Shown here: positions 36,201 to 43,509 of the stretch, piece after piece | Layout: the number at the start of each line of letters is the position of its first letter | How positions within the stretch are numbered: position 1 is the first letter of the stretch | Program-made: the position numbers and the translations under genes | Assembly (NCBI GenBank): GCA_900660155.1 | Contig: CABFPE010000138.1 | Location: 219,688-283,687, forward strand | DNA: 64,000 bases | DNA from: Hofstenia miamia | Lineage: Eukaryota > Xenacoelomorpha > Acoela > Hofsteniidae | Direction of reading: 5' to 3' | Notes under the pieces: generated by a model | The model's input: only the letters and a program-made list of their open reading frames with translations | Database searches by the model: none | What the model was told of the DNA's origin: nothing

Positions 36201-38377
36201 NNNNNNNNNNNNNNNNNNNNNNNNNNNNNNNNNNNNNNNNNNNNNNNNNNNNNNNNNNNNNNNNNNNNNNNNNNNNNNNNNNNNNNNNNNNNNNNNNNNN
36301 NNNNNNNNNNNNNNNNNNNNNNNNNNNNNNNNNNNNNNNNNNNNNNNNNNNNNNNNNNNNNNNNNNNNNNNNNNNNNNNNNNNNNNNNNNNNNNNNATAT
36401 ATATATATATATATATATGGTCAGCTATTGAAGACCATATTCGTCCTTCATTTTTTCACCAAATTTCATCGAAATTTCACAATTATGTCGACTAATTGAA
36501 AAATCTTTGGAATTTATTGAAAAATTGGCTAATGTAGCACTTAATTAATTTCGCAAATTCTCATTAACAATGCAATTAAAATTCATATCATAATTTCTTG
36601 CCCAGATTTTTAGATATAATCCTGAATAATATGTGGACAAAATTCCATGGCAATCAGATGGAAATTGACGAGGTTTAGATTTTGCAAAGTTTTTAATAAT
36701 ACAAAAAAATTTGTTGATCAATAGCCAGACTAAGCACATAAAGAACGTCACAAAATTCAGTTTCTAGTTGCTCGCTTAAATTCAATGTTGGTCAAGTATA
36801 AAACGCAAAATTTCTGTAAGGTTAGAGCAAAAGGGTTAGCTAGTTGCTAAGGGTGTTCTAGAAACGATTCCCCATTTTGCGAGCCTGAAAACGCCAATCG
36901 TATTGTACATGTCCTTAAATAGACTCAAGACACCCAGAACAAAACATTTTTTATATCAAGAGAACACCTAATATATTCAGTGGCGAGGAAAATTAACTTG
37001 TAATGATATTTTCTTGCTAATCCAGAAATTACTGTCCCAATTTTTACCTTTTCTTCTAAACATTTTTGACAATTTTTCTGTTCTAAACGAAGTTCTATTG
37101 TTATAGTTGTTTGACGCCTTACATTTATATTTAAAATTTGTTGTCTAGTTTTATTGTAATAATGGTAATTTCTACATTTATGTTATTTCTGGTGATAATA
37201 TAATGAGATTGAAGACTGTAAATGATAAATTTTGAAGTTTTTGCGGTCCTTTAATCAGCGCGAGAAAAATGTTCTGCACGCTCAATTACCATCCCTATTC
37301 GAATTGCTAGGAAAGTTCGACTTGTCACACGATCCGTGTTCATTAAATGATGCCAAAATCTCGCATCTGTATTCTGACAAGTGTTTTGTGTGTTTATCTC
37401 CACTCCAAAAGACAAATGATTCGAGCGAGGTTTTTAGCTCGTCATCGAAGATAGATAAAGAAATACTGTGATAGAAGCCTTCTCAGAAAATTGATGGTAA
37501 TCTTGGGATTTTCTTCAAAAATAGTTCGCCTAGTCAGCTTTTAAACTTAAATTGTTGTCAATCCAGAGGTGTAAATATGCCGTTATTTTGTTACTCATAC
37601 TCAGACAGTCCACGGTTTTCTGTCGCATGTGCAGCCTGCCTAACATATTTTGCGGCCTATGTTTAAAACCTTTTCATTATGTCATGCAATAGGACGGAAC
37701 ACTTATCACCACACTGCACCACAACTGTAAATTGGATACCACGCTGCGCATTTCTCTATTATATTTTCGTGTTGAAATGAATTGTTGCAGAAGTTTGTGA
37801 ATTTGAGATTGTCGCCTTTTACAAGAAATAAAACATTTTCTTTACATGCCTAAAATACGAATAAATATCGAATGAAATTGTTTAAATTCAATATTTAGTT
37901 TCTGCTGGTTGAATTCGGAGGTTCAGTTTTTGGAACAGAAAAGCTTAATGGTTTTCATTGGTTATTTTGTGTAGGAATTGGTGCTAGTTGTTTACTTTGG
38001 CAGCAAATTATTAATTTAGTTCCCATCAAGTACCTTCCTCGATGTTTTGCAATCGGAATCGATGTTGATGTTGACAATTTCCATTTGGAAGAAATACATT
38101 CGTCTGAGGTTAGCAGAAAACCCTCAAAAGACGCAAAACTTGTCTTTATAAGAAGTGTAGCTAGAGTTAGACAAGAGGTTTGTACTTAGCTTATTCTTCG
38201 AATATATTCACGTAAATGTAAATGTCTAGATCTTGAAATTTAAAATCGTATTGTTTTTAGATAGGAGTTTTGAAAGTCTTCAAAGAGAATGTTTCTCCAT
38301 ATGATGTTAAATTAAGACGATATTCAGAAATGAAACGATTAAGAAGTTCAAGTTCATCTTATGACTTACGTTGCTAG
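21106..38377 (+). CDS. Plasma-membrane Ca2+-transporting ATPase, 17 exons
   Basis: A P2B-type ATPase that exports cytosolic Ca2+ (usually in exchange for H+) across the plasma membrane. Exon lengths sum to 3180 nt: 1059 residues plus stop, with every intron GT-AG and every phase compatible. Motifs: TGES (210-213), PEGL in M4 (351-354), phosphorylation site DKTGT with Asp394, FSFNSVRK (493-500) and KGAS (518-521) for nucleotide binding, MVTGDN (618-623), TGDGTND (707-713), and NLIMD in M6 (Asn803, Asp807; Ca2+ ligands). A basic-hydrophobic calmodulin-binding segment spans about 1008-1028, with Phe in place of the vertebrate anchor Trp. The protein then ends after only about 31 more residues with no obvious PDZ ligand. 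The acidic insert after the A-domain is short (exon 6). Codons are AT-rich but unbroken, so the gene looks functional. The start is the first in-frame ATG before the conserved [12 protein letters not shown]. Confidence 0.95.
21741..21920 (+). CDS. PMCA exon 2
   Basis: Residues 49-108: [13 protein letters not shown], then membrane segment M1 ([20 protein letters not shown]). Acceptor CTACTTTAG, donor GAAC|GTAGGT, phase 1. The following 2.2-kb intron carries a mariner remnant. Confidence 0.93.
23341..23947 (+). mobile_element. Mariner remnant in PMCA intron 2
   Basis: The right end reads CTTTATGGGACACCCTGTA, the classic mariner terminus beside TA. The left end is a decayed inverted counterpart (GTGTTCCATAAA at about 23348). 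The open frame at 23389-23754 encodes part of a mariner transposase: [60 protein letters not shown]. It then jumps to [20 protein letters not shown] and, after the stop, PRRI...VKGGNFEL. The stretch with the last catalytic acid (WPPSSPDLNP in relatives) is missing by an internal deletion, so it is inactive. It is on the same strand as the host gene. Confidence 0.88.
24163..24396 (+). CDS. PMCA exon 3
   Basis: Residues 109-186: end of the first loop, M2 ([20 protein letters not shown]), and the start of the A domain ([27 protein letters not shown]). Acceptor TTTCGTTTTAG, donor TATG|GTAATA. Confidence 0.95.
24953..25075 (+). CDS. PMCA exon 4
   Basis: Residues 187-227: actuator domain with [10 protein letters not shown] and the dephosphorylation loop [11 protein letters not shown] (TGES 210-213). 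Acceptor TTCACAATTTAG, donor GGCAG|GTGCGC. Confidence 0.95.
25136..25255 (+). CDS. PMCA exon 5
   Basis: Residues 228-267: [35 protein letters not shown], end of the actuator domain. The preceding intron is 60 bp, the following 63 bp. Donor GAAG|GTTATT. Confidence 0.95.
25319..25417 (+). CDS. PMCA exon 6
   Basis: Residues 268-300: short acidic linker ([17 protein letters not shown]) where vertebrate PMCAs have a longer phospholipid/splice-A region, then [15 protein letters not shown] leading into M3. It is followed by a 40-bp intron. Confidence 0.92.
25458..25657 (+). CDS. PMCA exon 7
   Basis: Residues 301-367: M3, the M3-M4 extracellular loop, and M4 with [20 protein letters not shown] (Ca2+ ligand Glu352). 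Donor GTGAAG|GTATCA, phase 0. The next intron is 3.36 kb. Confidence 0.95.
25845..25918. repeat. 37-bp tandem direct repeat, two units
   Basis: Two identical adjacent units beginning TCAAAAACAATTTTTG and ending AAACTAGTTA lie in PMCA intron 7. It is a simple local duplication with no coding meaning. Confidence 0.85.
26857..28500 (+). pseudogene. Transposon-associated gene remnant in PMCA intron 7
   Basis: Broken copy of a protein family that I recall as repeated many times in cnidarian, fish and arthropod genomes, without a settled name. The N-terminus [19 protein letters not shown] is basic. Next come [20 protein letters not shown] (27130-27190), [20 protein letters not shown] with [18 protein letters not shown] (27325-27435), [16 protein letters not shown] (about 27636), and a block [19 protein letters not shown] (27903-27960) with [10 protein letters not shown] and [12 protein letters not shown]. 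Relatives read DFAENYSFVVQDEVQ there. A C-terminal [15 protein letters not shown] block follows at about 28270. Several frame changes and stops occur. It is perhaps a DDE/RNase-H-like transposase; that is inference. Confidence 0.65.
29019..29258 (+). CDS. PMCA exon 8
   Basis: Residues 368-447: [19 protein letters not shown], then the phosphorylation loop [17 protein letters not shown] with Asp394. Donor GTTCTG|GTAGGT, phase 0. Confidence 0.95.
29371..29609 (+). CDS. PMCA exon 9
   Basis: Residues 448-526: nucleotide-binding domain with [32 protein letters not shown] and [12 protein letters not shown]. Donor CAAAG|GTATTA, phase 2. Confidence 0.95.
30102..30324 (+). CDS. PMCA exon 10
   Basis: Residues 527-601: [23 protein letters not shown] and [16 protein letters not shown], the end of the N domain returning to the P domain. 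Donor GATGAG|GTTTGC. Confidence 0.95.
30532..30711 (+). CDS. PMCA exon 11
   Basis: Residues 602-661: [20 protein letters not shown], then [16 protein letters not shown]. It is followed by a 42-bp intron. Confidence 0.95.
30754..30948 (+). CDS. PMCA exon 12
   Basis: Residues 662-726: [20 protein letters not shown] and the hinge [20 protein letters not shown]. Donor GCCATG|GTAACT. Confidence 0.95.
31105..31407. mobile_element. 303-bp MITE in PMCA intron 12
   Basis: Terminal inverted repeats GCTGGCGCAAAAAA and TTTTTTGCGCCAGC bound a non-coding 303-bp segment. Weaker complementarity continues inward (TGTTGTAAT / ATTGTAACA). A TA borders the left end; the right border is CA, so the target duplication is unclear. 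Confidence 0.6.
32429..32620 (+). CDS. PMCA exon 13
   Basis: Residues 727-790: [40 protein letters not shown], end of the P domain and M5. Donor TTTTCG|GTATAT. Confidence 0.95.
32773..32986 (+). CDS. PMCA exon 14
   Basis: Residues 791-861: [20 protein letters not shown] (M6 Ca2+ ligands Asn803 and Asp807), [20 protein letters not shown], then M7. Donor TTCG|GTAATC, phase 1. Confidence 0.95.
33872..34071 (+). CDS. PMCA exon 15
   Basis: Residues 862-928: loop M7-M8, then [19 protein letters not shown] (M8), [13 protein letters not shown], and M9 ([15 protein letters not shown]). The exon lies in a longer open stretch but the conserved phase fixes the acceptor at TTAATATTTAG. Confidence 0.9.
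34968..35053. repeat. 15-bp perfect inverted repeat in intron 15
   Basis: TTGTTTCCATTATTG and CAATAATGGAAACAA are separated by 56 bp. It could be a tiny hairpin element or a chance palindrome in AT-rich DNA. Confidence 0.4.
35397..36396. other. Assembly gap, 1000 N
   Basis: Exactly 1000 N, a placeholder length. The right flank begins with a 22-bp (AT)n tract, which may have stopped assembly. It lies wholly in PMCA intron 15, so exon phase is unaffected. Open frames across it are artefacts. Confidence 0.99.
37899..38177 (+). CDS. PMCA exon 16
   Basis: Residues 929-1021: [21 protein letters not shown]10 ([20 protein letters not shown]), then a cytosolic tail ending in the first half of the calmodulin-binding segment ([14 protein letters not shown]). 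Donor CAAGAG|GTTTGT. Confidence 0.95.
38261..38377 (+). CDS. PMCA exon 17 (last)
   Basis: Residues 1022-1059 and TAG stop at 38375-38377: [20 protein letters not shown], completing the calmodulin-binding segment, then a Ser-rich basic end ([12 protein letters not shown]). The preceding intron is 83 bp. Confidence 0.92.
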   Translation: MGVLKVFKENVSPYDVKLRRYSEMKRLRSSSSSYDLRC

Positions 38378-39394
38378 TGAAAGACATCAATAATTTTAAT
38401 TATTATCTTATTTGGATCTTATGTGATAATTTCATATAAGTTGTGTTTGTAATAGCTAGTATATTATTCCAAAGGTGAAGAATTCATGCTTTACGAACGG
38501 AAGTATAAGTTAAATTCTACCAACAACATAAAATTTTTTTAATAGTATTCTATGTAATTATGGCGAAGATATAAACACAGCTCTTTCCAATATATTGTAT
38601 CAGAATCCTAGGTGTTACCTTTTAATCGGTTAGGAAAATGAGATGTGTATATCAACATGTTTCGCTAAATAGCCTTAAATATATCTAAAGAAAACTACTA
38701 CGCAAGAGTAATTGAAATTGAAAATATATGTCTTGTAATAAAGGCAAATTGGCCTGATTTATAGCATTTGCTATTCATATTTCATTATTTTAAGCATTTT
38801 TTAACCCATTACTGCTTGGTGGTACACACAAAACTGATTTTCTAGACCGATAATTCACATTTTATTTGTATTTTCAGGAGGAATCTTATGATAATAGCAA
38901 TTTAATGCATTTATAAAGTTCCAGCCAAATAGCTCTACAAATTTTTCTTTTCTACTTGAGCACGATATTCTTTTTGATCAATCTGATCACTGATTTGGAA
39001 ATAGAAATAATTAAACGAATCATGTGGTTAAAAAAGGCGTTTGCCAACCAATTTGTGTGAAAATTATATTGATGTTTGTTTATTACCATTCATTTTTTGG
39101 CAATCATTAATGGGCTAACTTAACGACTGCAAATACATATAAGTCTTCCTCAAATACAAAAATATACATACATGTATGTGGTTTTTTAAGCAAATACATG
39201 TAACTTTAAATGAAACATAATAATATGAGTTAAAGCAAAATAAATAAAAACAAAGAAGCAATGCTAGAAACTACTATACATGTACATTTACAAACTGATA
39301 AATATGCACTATAAATTACTTAAAGGGCGTAAATTTTAAATGAAATCTGTACATGTATTTAATTAATTTAATATTCCTAATTAAACGTTGATTA
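38378..39394. other. PMCA 3' flank, no supported feature
   Basis: AT-rich DNA that must include the PMCA 3' UTR. AATAAA words occur (for example near 39240) but none can be chosen as the polyadenylation signal. No other gene is seen. Confidence 0.5.
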
Positions 39395-39920
39395 GAGGTA
39401 ATTTGTGCTGATATATGTCATCTTTGGTGTTGACTTGGTTGATCTTATGTATATATTTTCGATTACTTTTAAATTTTTGGGGATGATTGATCTTAAAATT
39501 TTGATGTCATAATTTAATCCACATTTTCGTAGGTGTTTTGATATTTTAGACTTAGTTTCATGTTCTTTTATTCTTCTGCTTAGTTGTCTGCTACTATATC
39601 CAATATATTCATCACCATAGGTGCAATTGATTTTATATATAACATTGGAATTTTCGGATATCTTTGTCCTTGATTTGAATTCTAGGTGTTAACTAAGCTT
39701 TCGTGTTGTATAAATAAATCTCATTTTCTTTAATATAATGAATTTATTCTTCGTATTTAATTAATCATATCTGTTGTGTGCTTCCTTCTATTTTCAATTT
39801 TAAAAATGTGTTCAAAATTTTTCGAATATTTTCCTGTCATATTGTTCAATATTTCATCCATTGTTTCTTTAACAAATTTGTTAATAAAATTTCATAAATT
39901 AATTATAATTAAAAATTCTT
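39395..39920 (-). mobile_element. Penelope-like element: GIY-YIG endonuclease part
   Basis: Read on the minus strand, the translation gives NVIYKINCTYGDEYIGYSSR followed by QLSRRIKEHE. This is the GIY-YIG nuclease fold in the Penelope-type spelling, with the conserved Arg and His retained (about 39570-39645). An upstream stretch reads NKFVKETMDEILNNMTGKY. The piece is a broken fragment without its RT on this strand. In intact relatives this domain follows the RT and nicks the target. Confidence 0.75.
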
Positions 39921-40009
39921 GAGTTTATATATGAATTTAAAAATTCGATGTATTGCTCCTTTAATTAGTGTTATTTTGTATGTTATAGGTGAATTTGAAT
40001 TGAAATTTC

Positions 40010-40731
40010 AAACAAAACCTGTATCGGTTGGCTTTCTTTAAATTCCAAAGTAAGTTTAACAAACTTAATGTAGTTACAGAATTTGAAAATTTAACAAATT
40101 TCTTATCAACTAAAGATCAATTTTCTAAAGAATCTCAATCCTGACGGGAATAATGTATAAATATATACACAATCCTCTAAATAGAAAAACTGTTAAAAAT
40201 TTAAGGAAATTGAAAGATTTTTTAAATAAAACAATCTAAAAGCTATACCTTAGGATAAATGAATTGGAATTGCAATCATTAATATTGATGACTACAACAA
40301 TAAAATGTTAAACATTTTAAATGGTGAAGAGTTTGAAACGATAGAAACAAAAGGAAATACAAAAAACTCTCCTGCAATTGTCTATGAAAACAAATTTAAT
40401 GCAAAATTGCTACTTTTAAAAGAACAAATGAAAATCCCTAAAGAATTTTATAAGAAATGAAAATCAACTGGTAGTTTGCTTCAAAGATCCACAAAAAAGA
40501 AATACCACTTCGTTCTATTGCAATTTGATTTGGCTCCATTAATAAAAAACTATGCGACACTAAATGATTTATTATGTAAATTAACAGAAACAAAAATAAA
40601 CACGAATTCAAAAACACTTTCTGATCATATTATGAAACAAGATGCGAGTAAGTTTATATCATACGACATCAAAAGTTTATACACCGATGTTCCTCTAGAA
40701 AAAGCTATAGACAGTAATAATGGTGGGCAGG
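40010..40731 (+). mobile_element. Penelope-like element: N-terminal RT part
   Basis: Decayed RT fingers region. HKKEIPLRSIAI at about 40485 is the Penelope K.HK...P.R.I box. FISYDIKSLYTDVPLEKAI at about 40650-40710 is the family's FD..SLFTN.P.E.. block. The sequence stops where a LINE 5' end begins at about 40732, and the catalytic palm is missing. Together with the oppositely oriented endonuclease piece it forms a head-to-head pair, an arrangement common among Penelope copies. It is a broken fossil. Confidence 0.7.
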
Positions 40732-43129
40732 ATTGAAGTAAGTTAATTTTTAATTTGCTTGAATTATATTTTATCATTTACCATATGTTAGAACAATATT
40801 CTGACATTAAGATAAGGTAAGATAAGATATTCTTTATTCAGATAATATTTTCAATTACAAAACTGGTTATTATCTGAATAGCGTCAAGAATGATAACAAA
40901 TAACTATATTTACAAAAAAAAATAGGACTACAAAATCTGTTCTGTTCAGGCTATGGAAATTAATTGCGCGTTATTGTATAATCTTTATTGTAAAATTTGA
41001 ATCCTAACCATGATTTACCCAAAATGAATTTTTCCTTCAACATAAATGCTTTTAATTTTCTTTTAAACGTAATTGCACTCTTAATCATTTTAATTTCACT
41101 TGGTAATCGATTCCAATTGCGAATTGCAACATTAATAAAAGACTGTTGCTTGATTTTTTTACGAAATTTAATGCTAGTATAATGATTAGTTCTTATATTG
41201 CGCTTATGAAAAAAGTTTGGAAATGATATTGAATTATAAGGAGGTAATTGATTTGTTATTTTAAAAAACTTTATCAAAATATTAAAAATAAAGAGTTGAT
41301 TTGGAAACAGCAAAGATGACAAAATGTAATTTCTTGTTTTGGAGCAGTTTTTCTGACAAACATTCAATGCCCATTTTAATTGTATTGTAAGTTTTTTTAC
41401 TAATGATTTAAGCTTGAAAAAAGTGTATTTGCATAATTAAGATGACTCATTACTAGAGCATGAAATAATTGAATCATAATGGCAGAGGGTAAATGTTCAG
41501 CTACGTGTGATAATGTTTTAATACTTATTGCCATGCGTTTAAAAAAATTTCTTTTACTTGCTGCTTGTATGTTAATTTTGAGTCAATAGTTATACCAAGA
41601 TATTTGAAGGATTCTTTAGGGGAGATTGAGGCGTTATTAAAAGTAAGTGAAGAATTGGGTAGGAATACACTTTTCCCCTGAGGATTCAAGATGCAAAATT
41701 CAGTTTTTTCACTGTTGTTGTTTAATTTGTGCATGTTGAAATATTTACTCAATTTTTCACAATTTTGTTCTACATCATTTATTGCTTGATTTAAGGATGT
41801 ATTTCCACTAAAAATGCATGTATCATCGGCGTATTGAATCAATTGACAATTCGTATGTTGCTGCATGTCGTTTACATATATGTTAAAAAGTAGCGGTCCA
41901 AGAATGGTACCTTGCGGTACTCCGTTTTTTATAGATAGCCAATTAGAGAAAGTATTATTTAATTTGACGCACTGAATTCTATTAGTTAGATAACTTGATA
42001 TTAATTTAACGCTACTTTCAGAAAATCTTAGCTTTTCTAATTTCTTATATAAGATATCGTGATTAATAGAGTCAAAAGCTTTTGAAAGATCGAGGCAGGC
42101 CACTGCAACAAATTTGTCAGAGTCAAGAGATGATCGCCAATTTTCGGTAGCATACAAAAGAGCATCATCAGTTGAAAAATTCTTGCGGAAACCAAATTGT
42201 GTTTTTGACATTAATTGGTGTTTTGAAAGGTGGTCACTAATTTGATTATGTAAGAGACGTTCGAAAATTTTACTTATTGGCGAAGTAATTGAGATCGGCC
42301 TATAATTAATAGCTAAAGTTGCATCTTTCTTTTTGAAAACCGGAGTAATATATGCTTGTTTCAAACGATTTGGAAAATTGTTCTGTTTTAAGGATTCATT
42401 GAAGATGAAATTTAAAGGCTCAGCAATTATAGAGGCAGTTACTTTTAATATCCAGGAAGGAATTTTAGATGGACCACTAGATTTATTGGGTTTTAGTTTA
42501 TTAATTGCTTTAATCATTTCGTATGTAGTAGAAAAACGGAAAATGAATTCGGGTATTTTATTATTAATATTTGGTTCAAACAAGTGATAAGCTACAGGAG
42601 TTTTTGAACTCTTTTGGTGATTTACAGCACCTGGTAAATGGATTCAACATATCTAATAATCTAAAGCTTGATTGTGCAAATTTAGTTTGCAAAATTAAGT
42701 CAAAATTTATAAAATGTTTAAAGGTAAAGGATCTTTCAAAAAAGCAATTTGAAAAATTTTTTCCAAAATATACATCATCTAGTAAGAAATGGGAAAACAA
42801 TGTCATTTTAAATCATTCAAAATTCCAACCTAAAATAGTGGTTTCATGCAAATATCTCAACAATAAAGATGGTTCCTTAAACAAAAAAGAGTGTAGAAAG
42901 TTGATTTCTAATGTCGAAAAATCTTACAAATCAAAACAATGTCATTATTTTTGTTAATTATTAAATTTTCAATAGCGGGTGCAGTCTCACCTAAATTTTT
43001 GAAAGTCAACTGAAGAGACATTAGGAAAGATTAAGAATATCAATCTGAGAACCTCAACAAAATTTTTACCAAAACTTATTATTACAAATATTCCCATATA
43101 TGAAGAATTGCCAGATTTTAATGGATTTA
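40732..43129 (+). mobile_element. LINE 5' end (copy A), interrupted by another LINE
   Basis: 40732-40808 plus 42574-43129 match 43510-44140 (copy B). The matches run from ATTGAAGTAAGTTAATT, through an ORF1 start, to CCAGATTTTAATGGATTTA. The right-hand 556 bp differ from copy B at only about three places. Copy A stops at the single N (43130). A second LINE sits between its two halves. The ORF1 fragment encodes SDKLQEFLNSFGDLQHLVNG, then KKQFEKFFPKYTSSSKKWEN. Confidence 0.8.
40809..42573 (-). mobile_element. LINE (family X) copy 1, inserted in copy A
   Basis: Minus-strand, 5'-truncated LINE. RT frame 42583-41525: KPNKSSGPSKIPSWILK, INYRPISITSPISKIFERLL, FGFRKNFSTDDALL, ACLDLSKAFDSINHDIL, NGVPQGTILGPLLFNIYVND, IQYADDTCIFSG (intact YADD) and SFKYLGITIDSKLTYKQQVK. 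A second frame (41367-40960) carries the C-terminus IRNWNRLPSEIK...GKSWLGFKFYNKDY. At least one break lies between them. The 3' end is a TATCTTATCTT-type simple tail (40809-40832). The uninterrupted copy B fixes both borders to the base and shows almost no target duplication. Confidence 0.9.
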
Positions 43130-43130
43130 N
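43130..43130. other. Single unresolved base (N)
   Basis: The only isolated N in the window. It lies exactly where LINE copy A stops matching copy B, so it may mark a contig join or polishing failure. Confidence 0.95.
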
Positions 43131-43379
43131 AAGCCCATTTTAGACAAACAGTGGCCAAAAATCATTACGTTGTTCCAGCTAAACTAATAGATTTGCTTGA
43201 ATTTTATCGGTCAAAAATCACCCAAAATCGGCCTTCTACATCAACATTTTCAAGTGCAAGGAAGATAAATAACATTAACCATTAACGTTGTAACTGTTTG
43301 TGTTACTTTGATATTACAATAAAATGTTCGTTTTACATAATTTATTAATATATAACATACAGTAATAGGCATTGTACAT

Positions 43380-43500
43380 TGCGTCGATAAATGTCTTTGA
43401 CTTGTGTAAACAGCGTCGAATGCTGTACAGAGCGTTGATATAAAAATTTTGACAGGTGTACATAGCGTCGAAAAACGTTCACAGCGTCGATCTATGTGTA
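43380..43500. repeat. Irregular GCGTCGA repeats
   Basis: Five copies of GCGTCGA or GCGTTGA occur at about 43381, 43412, 43434, 43470 and 43490, each followed by A/T and usually preceded by ACA or CAT. Spacing is uneven (about 20-36 bp). They lie just upstream of the 5' end of the next LINE (43510). CpG-containing words are otherwise rare here. Confidence 0.6.
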
Positions 43501-43509
43501 TGTATATAT

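Noticed and set aside
35304-36495. Open frames of about 370 codons across the N block
   Set aside because: They consist almost entirely of N translated as X.
37232-37471. 79-codon frame in PMCA intron 15
   Set aside because: It sits inside an intron with unsupported borders and matches no PMCA segment; exon phases are complete without it.
42333-42587. Plus-strand open frame over a LINE RT
   Set aside because: Antisense of the family-X RT; no family resemblance.
43380-43500. CRISPR-like array of GCGTCGA repeats
   Set aside because: The repeats are 7 bp with uneven spacing in an animal genome; no array structure.
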